This document shows positions 35,670 through 48,474 of a stretch of DNA of 64,000 bases, one piece after another. The notes under the pieces are model-generated. The model saw nothing but the letters and a program-made list of their open reading frames with translations, did no database searches and was not told the origin of the DNA. Source of the stretch: Phaeotremella fagi (lineage: Eukaryota > Basidiomycota > Tremellomycetes > Tremellales > Phaeotremellaceae); NCBI GenBank assembly GCA_001599715.1, contig BCHU01000002.1, positions 1,550,001-1,614,000 on the forward strand, written 5' to 3'. The number at the start of each line of letters is the position of its first letter. The stretch's first letter is position 1. Made by a program: the position numbers and the translations under genes.

Positions 35670-37367
35670 TTATACAGTAAACCTCTTTCTGTACTGAGCT
35701 AAACCAATATCACAATGTTTCTTCCAAATTTCAAAAGTCTGATCATCACAGTTCTCCAAAGCTTCTTTAGAACAATGAACCATCCAAGAGAATGAATAAA
35801 TCATTTCTTTCTTCTTTCCTTCTTTAAAAACGTTCAAACGAATCCTGTTCAGAGCGTCATCCAAAGAAGTATCGGTTTTCAGCCTTGCATCATAGGCATC
35901 CCACCGTTGTTGATATTCTTTCGGCAATGAATCTCTGGTAAACCAAATTGGATCATCATCTCGAAGATCTAGTGAACGTATCGGATCAATCTCAATTTCT
36001 GCTGTACGAGAATTCAACGTTTGTCTCGGAGTGGTTTTTCGAGTGGCCTCGGAAGGTGGTGGTGGTGGTGGTGGTGGTGGCGTTGAAGTCGAAGTCAATA
36101 ACGCACTGGATGAAGAACTCGGTTTGTTGTTGTTGGCTTTGGAGTTTTTGTCGTTGGCTTTGGGTTTTTTGTAGACTGGCGGGGTTGAAAGCTCTTCGAT
36201 GATTCTTTTGACAGCCTTTTGACGACCGGGTGGTTTGAGATTAAGAAAGCTTCGAGTAACAAAGACCTACAGTAAACTCTATGATCAGTCACGAAGCTGA
36301 TGATACTGTCGATTAACTTACCTCTGCTTTAGCGATTATATCCTTCTTCTCATACTCCAAACGTTCAATGATTTCATCTTTATCCTTAATCAACTTTCTA
36401 AAGCCCTCTCTCTCCCCTTCCAAATCTTTCTCTTGCAATGAAATCTGGTTTCGAGCCAACTTCTCATCCAATTCCTTCAATGCTTTCTCCCTTTCAACTA
36501 TTCCTCTCAATCGAACGAGAACTTCATTCTCCCTGGTCTCAACATCATTCTCCCTGGTCTTAAACGCACGTTCCTTTTCCTCCCACTTTTCTTTGAATTT
36601 GGATTCCTTTTTGACCAGTCGTTCCTCTCCTTGCTTCACGGAATTCTCTTTCTCATTCAGTCGAGATTTTTCCAATGCAAGCTTTGTTATCTCCTGATGG
36701 ATATCTTTGATAGGCCTCATTCTGATAGTCTCTTCCTCCAACTCCTTCCTATCTTCGGCTAAACCTTTCTCTTTGCTTTCCAACTCTTTCTCTCTCGATC
36801 CGAATCTACTTCTAAGTACAAGGAACTCCTTCTCCTTGTTGTTCAACTCGAGTGATTTGGCTTGAATTCTGGTATTCGCTTCGACTTGATTTCGCTTGAG
36901 TTTATCAGATTGAGCTCGAAAATCGTTTTTCTGTTCAAGAAATGATTTTTGTTCGTCCTTGATCTTCTTCCATTCGATTTGGATGCGTCGCTCATCATCT
37001 TGAATATCATTTTCTCTTTGTTTAAGATTTCTGACGTTATCCAGGATGGTGTCGAGATCGGTAGGCTGGGATGAATGAGTTGCTGCTGTCGTACTGTAGA
37101 CAGTAAAGTATGAAAAAAGACTTACAGCGCGATTTTGAGAAGGTCGACCCTGTTGAGTTCAAGTCAGAAGAGCTTACAGTAATGAATAGGAATAGAACTC
37201 ACATCTGAAGCTTCGTTTCGTGATGGTTCAAAAGTTCGGCTATCTCTTCTGGTTTGATGATTGGGAACATAAGTATCCTACAAGTACAAGGAAATGAGTA
37301 AGCATCAACTTGGTTGATCGTAGATAAGCACATACCCATCTTCTCTGATCATTCCTATATCCGTCAT
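35670..37367 (-). CDS. Coiled-coil/SW-module family protein A
   Basis: Five exons (37367-37336, 37277-37203, 37149-37126, 37093-36322, 36266-35670) give 499 residues. The start at 37367 is chosen because an ATG at 37401 leads to a stop after exon 3, whereas this frame reads through (MTDIGMIREDGILMFPIIKP). Residues about 60-300 are a long Glu/Lys/Arg coiled coil. A disordered segment with a run of nine prolines follows. The last 110 residues form the family module: RSLDLRDDDPIWFTRDSLPK, then RWDAYDARL, FSWMVHCSKEALENCDD and FEIWKKHCDIGL. Genes B, C and D share this layout. I know no named family with it. A basic patch before the Pro run (KKPKANDKNSK) could be a nuclear signal. The intron at 37094-37125 is only 32 nt. 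Confidence 0.75.
36055..36080. repeat. GGT trinucleotide repeat
   Basis: About nine GGT units on the plus strand, read as consecutive proline codons in gene A. A likely length-variable microsatellite inside a coding region. Confidence 0.7.
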
Positions 37368-37817
37368 GATCACGGGGAGGTCGAGGAGGGAGTGGAGTCA
37401 TGTTTGGAAATGGAAATGGATCCAAGAACTGTAAGCAAGAGGAGAAAAAAGAAATGAAGAAAAAGAGTGAAGAAGAAGAAGAAGAAGAAGAAGAGAAAGA
37501 GAATAGTCATGAGTTGATGTATTCGACTCGTTATATATATAGTCATTGATTGATGGATCGAATTGCGATTTATTTGATTGATTATTGAAAGCGCCACACA
37601 CACCACTCCTACTGCCAATCAGGAGTTGTATTCGAAACAGACAGTATTGTATTAGATTTGAAATTAATCAGTACTAGTCGTAGATCCAATAAGATCTTCA
37701 TTAACGTGTTAGAGTCAGCACAATGATGTTCGTTCTGTTAACAGTATACATAAGCATACTAAGCACATTTACATGAAAAACAATTAAAAAGGAAACTTCT
37801 CAAAGTTTACTGTATTA
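37368..37817. other. Promoter of gene A and 3' flank of the PWWP gene
   Basis: Contains a GAA repeat (gene strand CTT) at 37468-37492 about 100 bp before the gene A start, then an AT-rich region with a CAGTATTGTATTA word near 37640. No further gene. Confidence 0.5.
37468..37492. repeat. GAA trinucleotide repeat
   Basis: About eight GAA units. On the gene A strand this is a CTT pyrimidine tract 100 bp upstream of its start, so it may double as a promoter element. Confidence 0.6.
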
Positions 37818-39600
37818 CTACATATCCATAGAATCAGGTCCAACAACAACTACACTCCCAACAGAATCCAATCCCAACTTCTCTCTACACGGTGCACTAC
37901 CCGCTCTACTTTTCCTACCCCTCGAAACAGTAGTCCAACCGTTCCCGTTCATCCCTTCATCCTCTTCCTGAACAACCGGTAAAATATTCAATGTCATCGA
38001 ATTCAAATTCTCATTCCCGTTCCCATTCCCATCTTCATCGCCACCCTCGAGTTTACCTAATCTAACCGGACCCAACGGCGAGACGAAATCGAATTTCTTG
38101 AGATAAGGAACTGAAGTCGGTGAACCAGATAAAGAAGTCGGTGGTAAAGTTTCATCACCTGATGGTAAGACTCTTGGTGGGGTGTAAGTTCTTCTTGGTG
38201 AATCCATTGATGTACGTCTGGCATAGCGCCTTGGTGAAAGCGGTCGTGAAGGTGTTAACAAAGCTGGACGAATGTATGACGGTAAACCTGAAGAAACGTT
38301 TCTGGCTGGTGGTAACGGAGCTGAATAATTACTGGTTCCATAACTGTTCGAAAGGGGGTTTAAGATAGGTGTGACCTTGAATATACCGCCTCGTTCAGTT
38401 TCATCCGATTCGACTTTCGAAATGGTTGATCCTTTTGCTGCGTTGTAACCAGCTTCCACACATGGTAGACCACGAGTGGTTCTTCTTTTTTTCGGACAAT
38501 CCTCATCCTCTTCAGCTTTTAATATATCCCATCGACTTCTCCTTTCACATCCTTCGTCGGCAGGTGCGATCCCATTTTCAACAGATTGAGCAACATCCCT
38601 TAACCGTTTTTCACGTTCTTCATCAATCGCACGTATTTTTTCAACACGTCTCTCATCCAATATCCAATTAACCGTTCTCTTCCAATTTTCTTTTTCCAAC
38701 TTCCATTTTTCAGCGTCAGCTGCATCACCTGCGCCAGGATGAGAACGATTGTGTGCGGCACTCGATTCCCTCGCTGAAGCTAACATATCGAATATGGTTG
38801 GATTATTGGCATGATGATATGAGCTTTGTAGTTCTGTTGAAGCTAGAATGGGGGGCATCCCTCGAAGATGAAGTGGGACCATGCGAGATTTGATAGTGAC
38901 CACACTGGGATATTAAGTTCAACCTCTGGATTGAAACTTACGCTTCACGATTTTCGTCATAGATTCGAATTGGAAAGAAATGGTTTCCCCGGGGGATGGT
39001 TCTACCTTGAAAGAAGATCTTCTTGTCTATAACCTGAAGAACGATGAGATTAGATTCGTCTTCGATTGATCTAAATGAGACTAACCTTCCCAGGCCATTT
39101 TGATCCGTCCTCCAATTCAACTAAGACAACGTCGTTAAGCCTAGGTGTCCATCTTTTCCATTGAGCCTCTTCTTCACTATTCAGCTCGAACGACTTGATA
39201 GCTCCAGGATGTGTACGATCCGGTAAAGGTCTAGATCCAGCTGAAGAAGACGACATTAGTCATCATCAATAACCCCAAATCAGAAGATGTATTTACAAGG
39301 TTTATCTCCCGACATCTTAACATCACCTTCAGTCTCAACGCAATGATCACCACCAACAAATCGACTCCCACAACAAAGCTCATCAATACTCTTCATAACT
39401 TCATAACGTTTAACAGCCTCTTCCCAACGTTTCTTCACCACACCTTCATTAAGTTTTATACCTGCCGAGGCTTCGAATTTCGTTGATAAAGTATCGAGTC
39501 TGGTGAAAGTTTCACAGGCTAGGAGATCTAGTGCTGCATCGAAAGAGGCTAGCGTTAATGGTTGAGCACTTGATGTGCATGGATTGATTTTTCGTTTCAT
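37818..39600 (-). CDS. PWWP-domain nuclear protein
   Basis: Four exons (39600-39297, 39240-39086, 39033-38942, 38904-37818) encode 545 residues. The N-terminal 100 residues (FDAALDLLACETFTRLDTL, CCGSRFVGG) look helical and are not recognised. Residues about 125-190 form a PWWP-like domain: LNDVVLVELEDGSKWPGKVI, then IFFQGR and HFFPIRIYD, with WPGKV in place of PWWP. A charged helix (WKLEKENWKRTVNWILDERR) and a long Ser/Pro-rich disordered tail follow. PWWP domains bind methylated histone H3K36 and DNA, so a chromatin role is likely. The first exon was joined to the PWWP exon by a phase-1 intron that preserves frame; a second start inside exon 2 is the alternative. Confidence 0.75.
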
Positions 39601-40372
39601 TGGTTGGTTTGGTTGGTGGATTAGTCAGAAGGGAAGATATTTTTTGGGATATCTTCTCTTACTTGACTGGGTTGATGTTGGAGTTGATCGTTGAAATTGT
39701 TGTTGTTGACGCGGTTGGTGGGTTGATAGGATGATATGGTTACGATAGCATTGTGGATGGATGATGAGTTGTTGTTGTTATACCTTGTATCTCTAACCTG
39801 TGTTTATAATCAATCCCAATCACCAATCAATCACAATCACAACGAGTGGCAAATCTGTTCGAGATTTATCAGCAAAATACTAATTCATTTGTGGCAATAT
39901 AATCTGGGAGGGGGATCAGTATTATTAATACTATTCATGAATAATATAAGAATAACAGCATGGGATACGTAGGTACGTACTGTACAGCAATGAAGAGACT
40001 ATAAGCTAATACAGTTTCTGCAGTTACAGTATATCTCATGACCTACAGAACACTGATCAACCCCTGCGGAACATTATGACAACCAAAATGCCATGCCATT
40101 CAATTCCGCAATCTCAATACTGTTTGTTCCGTCCCTCCTCAACTTGACGAGTACAAAAGCAGCAGCAAATGAACTTATTTCACTGAATCTCTGGAACAGC
40201 AAATTCCCTCTATCAAACCGGAGTTGCATTCTATCACTATTACTCCCGAAGTCAAGAGGTTCAAGAACTCGTACCTTTGAAACGCTTACTACCATCAAAG
40301 ACACGTTGTTAACTCCTTTAACTCAATCAATCAATCAATCACGTCGCGTAGAATGAGGTAGACAACACGAAC
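39601..40372. other. Divergent promoter region between the PWWP gene and gene B
   Basis: TTG repeats and CAATCAATCA repeats occur near both ends (39690-39780, 40322-40340). The middle has GTACGTACTGTACAG (39973-39987) and TTACAGTATATC (about 40024). No gene is supported. Confidence 0.5.
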
Positions 40373-41907
40373 ATGGTCGTGTTATTCTTTCCTCATCCTC
40401 AACAACACAACATGTCCACCGTGAGTATACATGAAAAGAAGCTTCTTAACGATGATATTCCTCCAGTCTCCTCCTTCACTACATCCACCACTTCTACCCA
40501 CTACTTACACGACTCTCTCTGATACCACAACATCGACACCAACAATCAGCTCTTTACGACAACTAGTCGATAAATTCGAAAAAGATCAACAAAGACTCGA
40601 TAACCAAAGAATAGAACTTCATAAAGATCAATGCAAACTCCGAGACGAACAAAAAGCGTTATCGGAAGAAATTGCGAAATTCAACGAAACCAAATCAAAG
40701 GCTGAAGACTATTTCAATCAGAAAATATTGTCTATCGCAAAGGGTTTAGAGGAGCGGGAGAGATCGGTAATTGAAAAGAACTTGGAGGTCGAGGATAAGA
40801 TCGAGAACGTTTTACAGAGGGAATTGTTTGTGTGTGCTGAAGAATCTGATTTGGGACAAAGAACGATTAAATCACAGAACGAAGAGAAGGAATATAAAGC
40901 TAGGATAGCTCGATTGGAGATCAGAGAGAAGGAGGTGGCTGAGAGGGAGGAATTGGTTAATGAGAATATCAAGAGGGTAGCTGAGTTTTATTCACTCCAT
41001 CATGCTATTTGTAAGGGGATTTTCGATCCAAATATTTCGAAGGAATTCATGGCTCTCTCATCGACTGTCACACCTCTCTCGTTGTCTTGCCCATCGCTTG
41101 GGATTCCGGAAACACCTCCGGTTCCAGCTCTACTTTCCCAACAATTAACGAAAGTCCCGTCACCGAAGGAACCAGAAAGCTCTTCAAATATCGAGATTGA
41201 TCAAACCTTGGAAAACAAGAACGAAAACTCTTCAATAGATTCTTTCGATGGTAGTACCTTCAAAGGGATACCCGTGAGTATTTACTTCCCATTCAACCGC
41301 AGTATACTGTAATCTAATCTCTTCGTTTCGACCCTAGTTTTCTCTATCATACAACAATCGTAAACTATTTACGACCACGACAATCCCTTCAAATAAACCG
41401 ATCACCAATACGCAACTAACGAGAAAACTATCTAAACTTGTAATCAACGAAAATCCAGCATCACAATCCTCTTCGTCAGAATCCGAATCCAAACCAAATC
41501 CTAAAAAACGATCTCGTCTCTCAAATAGAGAACTAGACTTCCTCAAACCAAGAGAATACGGACCACGAACTCTCAAACCAAAACGCGATCCAACCCTAGA
41601 TCCACCTTTCCATCTACCCATCAATATCCCAAATCTCTCTGAAGAAGATCAAGATGTCTGGGAGATATTAGAGAATTATGTTGAAGAGAACGGAGAGAGT
41701 GATCGTGATTTTCAAGAGATTTATGAGAATATCATTGAGAAGTTGGATAGGAGATTGGTGGCTATTTCTTGGATCGTTTTTCATGCGGAGAGGAGCTTGG
41801 ATGTTGATGTTAAAGATGATAAAGCGTTTGCTGCTTGGGGGAAGATTTATAAGAGATGTTTGTTGGCTGCTAGGAGGGATGGGAGGGATAGTTCGTGGTG
41901 GAAATAG
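40373..41907 (+). CDS. Coiled-coil/SW-module family protein B
   Basis: Three exons (40373-40420, 40467-41273, 41338-41907) give 474 residues; ATG 40412, in frame 13 codons later, is an equally possible start. The order is a Pro/Thr-rich N tail, a coiled coil (about residues 60-215, heptads such as LRQLVDKFEKDQQRLDNQRI), a disordered Ser/Pro/Lys region with a basic patch (PKKRSR), then the C-terminal module: PRTLKPKRDPTLDPPF, QDVWEILENYVEE, ISWIVFHAERSLDV and FAAWGKIYKRCLLAARR. It ends SSWWK. It is closest to gene C, its downstream tandem neighbour (GKWWR ending), and more distantly related to A and D. Function unknown. Confidence 0.75.
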
Positions 41908-42680
41908 ATGGTGTTTGGTATTTTTCCTTTGATCTAGATGTACATCGTATAAACGGATGTACTGTACTGTATGTTATGCAAGTGAGAGAGGTTAGACGTA
42001 CGTTTAGTGAATGATGAGGATGTTCTATGCTTGGTGTGATTGTAATCATACAGTACGTGCGGCGTATTCCTTTTCGATCAAAAATTTACTTGAACTCATT
42101 AACCTTCTGTTCTCTTTTTTATTCTGAATCTCCGACACCTCTCTCTCTCGAGTCAACATCTGCAGTATTTCTGTTTCATTGATCCATTCTGAGATTTTCT
42201 AACATCATTACCCAACTTATACTGACGTAGCGTGAACTTGATAACTGCTTTGTAATGATAACTATACGGTTGATTTGGTAAGTTATTAATTGAGAAGATT
42301 GATGTGGACGAAAGGAGTGGCGCCACTTTGATCTCTTCAAGTAATCGAGTGTACGAGTACATACTGTAGAGTGCGATACGTGTATCGTAATTTTCCTTAG
42401 ATAACTTGCTATGTATTCATGCGTGCAGAGAGGGTATTCTCATCTAAGATTAGTAGGAAGTTGCAATCAGTATCCCAGTAAGTTATTTGTAGCTTCTCCA
42501 AGGAAACATTCGCACAGACAATGGACTAACCGACTGTAGAAACGTTTCAGATTCACGCCACCATCACCATCTCCCTGCCTCAATCAAATTTCACATCAAC
42601 AACTCTTGTTTACACTGTTCGATCTATCTTAAACAATACTTCAACCCCAAATACTAAATCAAAAAAATTTCAAAGAAATC
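41908..42680. other. Intergenic region between tandem genes B and C
   Basis: Holds the 3' flank of B and promoter of C. Several TACTGTA/TACAGTA words: 41958-41972, 42048-42058 and near 42360. A CACCATCACCATC patch and AC-rich leader (42555-42650) precede gene C. No other gene. Confidence 0.5.
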
Positions 42681-44219
42681 ATGGTAAGTGAAGTGTACAG
42701 TTTTTATTCTTCCTTTATATGAGATGCTCATTTGAAACATACTGTAGGAGACGATATCGGAAGCAGAAAAAAAGTTCAGAGAACTGAGAGAGATGATGGA
42801 TACGTGGGAAGAATCGATCATCAAAAATAACAAAGACCTGGCAAAGTTGATCGACCAAAAGACCAAAGATCTTGATGACAGACAAGTAGCTTGGGAGAAA
42901 TCGTTCGAAGAACAAGACAGAGATCTGAAAAAAAGAAGAACTGAATTGGATTTTTTCGAAAGTCAATTCGATGAAGTACAGAAGAAGAGATTGAATTGGG
43001 TGATTGGAGTGGAGAATTCTAACGACGAAAGGGCGAAGAAGTTACAAGAGAGGGAAGATGATTTGGTTGGAAGGGAGACTACTCTTAAATCAGAGAAAAT
43101 TGTTTTGGAGATGAGCAAAAGAGATTTAGAGAAACAACAGGAAAATTTTAAAAGGGAAACAATGGAGTCGAAAGATTTAGAAAGAGCTCGGGTAGAAGTT
43201 GAGAGGAAATTGAGTTCTTTGGAGAAGAGGGAGAAATCGGTTGAAATGAAAATGATGAAGTTGGCTAATATAGAAAAGAGGGAGAAGGAGGTTCTTGAGA
43301 GTGAAAAGAGGGTTAAGGAGATGAACAAGGCTTATACATCTCTTTATGAGGTTGCGAATAATGGTGGGAAACGAAAACCAACTGTCAGGCTTTCTTCTGA
43401 TGGATCTCAAAAACGTCGACGACATGGTAGTCATCATGGATTCCAGGCTCAACCTCAACCTCAACCTCTCGTCAAACCTGGATCTAAATCTCGAACTCCG
43501 GCCGGAATTCATCCAACTCCAGAAACGCCAAGTCCATCATCATCATGTATAGTCGTACAAATGACACCGACTTCCCACTCTTCGGCCTTCTCCAACTCAA
43601 CAACTATACCGACACTTCGAAATCAAACCGAGGATGCACCTACACCTTTACCAGGAGATTTGGACTGTGATAGAAAAGTGACCTTTCCTAAAAGTGATCA
43701 CGAAAGTGCTCATGAAGCTTTTGGATTGAGATTAAAACCAAGAGCTATGATGTCGAAAGTAAGTCATTGGAATTTCGAACATCCCATTCATGATACTAAC
43801 GAGCAATCCTTTTTCCTTACTTTTAGTCCCCCATGACAGACCAAGTCGATATAAAACCTTACCCCAGAATCGAAAACGAACCGACACCCCGTACCCTCAT
43901 TCCAAAACTTGACGAAACCCTTGATCCCAACTTTATCAAAATAGATGATCTGACACAAGACCAAAAAGAAATTTGGGGATATTACGATAATTGGATAAAA
44001 GATTATGGGGAGGATGAAAGAGTTATGGGAGCTATTTATGAGGAAATGAAAGATTATCATCGAATGTTGGTTGGGACTTCATGGATCGTACATCAAGCTC
44101 AAACCTCTTTGGATGATACAAACAGAAGTAGAGCTGTTTTTGATGGATGGAGGAAATATTATAAACTTGTAGTTGAGAATGGTCGGACTAATAGTAGAGA
44201 AGGGAAATGGTGGAGATGA
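42681..44219 (+). CDS. Coiled-coil/SW-module family protein C
   Basis: Three exons (42681-42683, 42748-43758, 43827-44219) give 468 residues. The first exon is just the start codon; the intron begins directly after ATG. Residues about 2-210 are a continuous coiled coil (EAEKKFRELREMM ... VEVERKLSSLEKREKSVEMK). A basic, Gln/Pro-rich segment (QKRRRHGSHHG) follows. The C-terminal module reads PRTLIPKLDETLDPNF, KEIWGYYDNWIKDYGEDERV, TSWIVHQAQTSLDD and FDGWRKYYKLVVEN, ending GKWWR. It aligns end to end with B, supporting tandem duplication. Possible nuclear or cytoskeletal role; not recognised. Confidence 0.78.
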
Positions 44220-44629
44220 TTTTCTCATACTATTGTACAGTAGATATATTTGAATGAGGATGAGAAGAAGGAAGGCGAGAGAGACATATACATTCGGTGT
44301 TCATCACAACAAATATGATTTTATGCTACAATACATTATGCGAAAATGTTGGTGGAAATATGAACGGAGCCTCATTTCCGGTTACATACTGTACAATAAA
44401 TATAACATGGTGATACGATCACTCGCAGTACATATTCCTAATGATGTCTTCTGATATGTATTCGTACAATAAAAAACCCAAAAGCGAGACTCCAGGTATA
44501 TCAGTATTAACTTAAAGTGTACATTCACTCGTAGTCGCCCTTGCCTGTTATGATCTCAACAAACAGACCCAAGAATCAATCATGGTCGACGTCGACGTCG
44601 TCCTCGCCTACGGATTTTCCCGATGAATT
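44220..44629. other. Convergent intergenic region between C and the YbaB-like orphan
   Basis: AT-rich shared 3' flank with TGTACAGTA (44234-44242) and CATACTGTACAAT (44384-44396), and a CGTCGACGTCGTC patch near 44590. No gene. Confidence 0.5.
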
Positions 44630-45594
44630 TCAACGATCTAAAACCATCTGAATCAAATCCCTAGTCAAGGAACCAATCTCATCAACGGGACCGTCAATAT
44701 CCATAGATTTGATTTTACGCCCCTCAAAAACCAAAGAAACCTTGGTAGCTGTAAATCGAATTAGTTCCGTAATCGATCGAACATGTTATGAAAAATTAAC
44801 TTACTTGTAATATTCTCATTTCTCTCTGGACGAAAAGATGGAGAGTACTGTGATAAAATTTCTGATTTCAAATCACCACATCCTGTTGTTGAAGGTTGAT
44901 AATAAGAATGTCTTTGATTCTCAAAGTAAGGAGGAGGTAGAGAAGATTCATGATCGTTATAAGAACAAGCTGAAATTGGAGTTATCGGAATTTGACGAGG
45001 ATATTCGAGATTTCTTCGATATCTTCGATCTTCTTGCAAAAACGATTGTCCGGGGATCGATTGGTCGGAATGGATGGTTGGTAGAGTGCGATAATAGCTT
45101 TTCTTCCTTTGGATGCGGGGGGTTTCTTCTTGATAAGGACTAGGAAATGTTGCTGATAGCGAAGCTGGTGGACCCCTTGATCTCGAGCTTTGAGTATATT
45201 GTATCTCAGAGTTTGGTGAGTGAAGACCGTATTCGGTACTTTGAGACAATCTTGATGATGACGAAGGTCTGGAACGGATTGGTCGAGATAGGTGAACACC
45301 AGGTCGTAACTGGGTAACAGAGTTGGTGTACATTTGCGATCCGTTTGGATCAAAATTCTGTAAAGAGTCAGTCGACTTCAATGTCAGCACCACTCACGTC
45401 TTGGTATGGATCGTGGCTGTTTCTGGAAGTTCGCCACTCATGACTAGACTAAAGTAACTTCAGAAATAGCTCTTAGGTATTCAGCATTTACTCACCAAAT
45501 AATCGTCATCTTCCATCCCAAGATTGCTGGTACGATACTGGTGGCGCACGTCAAAAGACGTCGAGGGTGATTGTGAGGAATAGATCGAAGTCAT
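44630..45594 (-). CDS. Orphan with short YbaB-like C-terminal motif (copy 1)
   Basis: Four exons (45594-45496, 45448-45398, 45357-44805, 44748-44630) give 273 residues. The first 230 are disordered and rich in Ser, Tyr, Pro, Arg (RPIRSRPSSSSRLSQSTEYG). The last 40 read TKVSLVFEGRKIKSMDIDGP then EIGSLTRDLIQMVLDR: two strands, a turn and a helix. The orphan at 56221-57008 ends its ordered part with a similar block (KIKATFGGSGRIKSLAVEG), after a phase-1 intron at the same place. The pattern resembles the strand-helix core of bacterial YbaB/EbfC DNA-binding proteins, but this is visual resemblance only. Confidence 0.65.
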
Positions 45595-46002
45595 CGATAC
45601 TAGTTGAAATGAAAAGACGATTCTTGTGAGTCTTCTGGTAGTCAGTAAATAAACTGGTCAGGTGAGGTGGCGATGAGATAAAGAGTTGATCGCAATGAAT
45701 ATATCCTCTTTATCATCTTGACGAAGCTACATCGACGTCACATCCACAAAGGATCGTCCAGTCTAAGAGAGACAACGAAGGCGTTGACCCCTTAGTCCCC
45801 CTTGAGGATGAAAGGTTCACAAAGGACTGTGTGTACAGCCATATTGTGGGCTTTGACAGAAGTCTACAGTTACCACTGATGAGGTTAGCAGTTTCACGGA
45901 GGATTTATCTGTATCGGTAGCTTGATGATGTTAGACGGACGTGAGCAAGTTCTGGTTTGGTGATGTCGAGTAGTGTATGCATAATTATATGGTTCAGTTG
46001 TA
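45595..46002. other. Intergenic region upstream of the YbaB-like orphan and 3' of HEM2
   Basis: No gene is visible. The right end is the HEM2 3' flank; the left is the promoter of the orphan gene, with a GACGT-rich patch near 45730 (TCGACGTCAC). Confidence 0.45.
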
Positions 46003-47374
<1,372 letters not shown>

Positions 47375-47567
47375 GGTTCCTCTTTTTACTCTTCTTACTG
47401 TGTAATTTGTATCAATAAATGTTAGAGAGTTACGAAGAATGCAAAATCCAACTTTGTATTATTTATCCTTTAGTAATCGACAAAAATCGCGGGTTATCCG
47501 AATCTCGATTTGAACAAATCTTGCACTTGAACATCCATCCATCTAATCAACAACTACCCACATTACA

Positions 47568-48337
47568 ATGTCAAATCCAACAACAGCGCTACAACAAACG
47601 ATACCAGCCAACCATGGATCTAGAACTATGACGATAACACCTACACCCGCCCAACCTCAAGCGGGACCTTCGAACGTTAATCGACAAAGTGAGGAAGAGG
47701 AGGATAACATCCCTTCGATTGGTGTGCTGAGATTAAGAGGTGGACCAGTTAGACGACAGCATGTTGTTTGGTCTGAGGAGACCGTTGATAATGAAGGGAT
47801 GGGGAAGAAGAAATCGAAAAGTGAGTTTGGTTTGGATTTGATGATGGGCAGTCTTTCTTTGTCAAGTTGATCTCGAGAGTTTTCAAAATGAGGTGACATA
47901 ATCTTATCTCCTTTGATCACATTCATCTTGCTACCCGTCTACAAGAGTATATAAACTAATCAAACATTTCAGTATGTTGTATCTACCATAAACCCAAAGC
48001 CTATGATGAATCATCATCCGAATCCGACTCATCAGATTCCGACCATCAACACAACGATCGGCCCAAAACAGCACGGAGAAGAAGGGAAGGTGGTAACGGA
48101 AACATCGAAGAGAGTTCAGAATCAGAAGGTGGTAGAGGTAGCGGTCTTGCTCGGTGAATATGAATCCTGCTTTGTCATTCCTTATGTAAACAAAAACTCA
48201 TCGACTCTTATAGACCACCTAGAAAAAGTAAAAATTCAAGACGACGCCATCATCATTCTCATGATTGTGAACATGGATCTGGTGATCAACCTAATAAATA
48301 CGATAATCAAGGTGGGAAGGGGAAGGGTATTGCTTAG
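47568..48337 (+). CDS. YPI1: Type 1 phosphatase inhibitor YPI1/PPP1R11
   Basis: Three exons (47568-47820, 47973-48153, 48214-48337) give 185 residues. The conserved core is RQHVVWSEETVDNEGMGKKK then KICCIYHKPKAYDESSSESD, matching the inhibitor-3 family (V-x-W, TVDNE, CCCIY, KPR.F.ESS). The VVW segment is the RVxF-type PP1 docking site and CCIY the second contact. The N terminus is Pro/Gln-rich; the C terminus is Ser/Asp then His/Arg-rich. It regulates PP1 (Glc7) in glycogen control, mitosis and ion homeostasis. The first intron, 152 nt, is long for this window. Confidence 0.87.
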
Positions 48338-48474
48338 AAGTAGAGTCTGTATCGCTGCATCTTGTTTCTATAGGTTATGATAGTATGTATTCTACAGTTG
48401 ATTGATTTAGGTTATACTCTACAGTGAATGCTAGGTAAACAAGATACTAGAACCTTCCTTCACACAGTGAATTC

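Noticed and set aside
37336..37401. ATG at 37401 as the start of gene A
   Set aside because: This frame hits a stop in the fourth exon, whereas ATG 37367 reads through all exons without a stop.
41334..41624. Minus-strand open frame inside gene B
   Set aside because: Antisense shadow of the last exon of gene B, which aligns with gene C on the plus strand.
45441..45448. Alternative acceptor TCTAG before the second exon of the first YbaB-like orphan
   Set aside because: It produces an immediate TGA; the acceptor five bases upstream (CTTTAG) keeps the frame.
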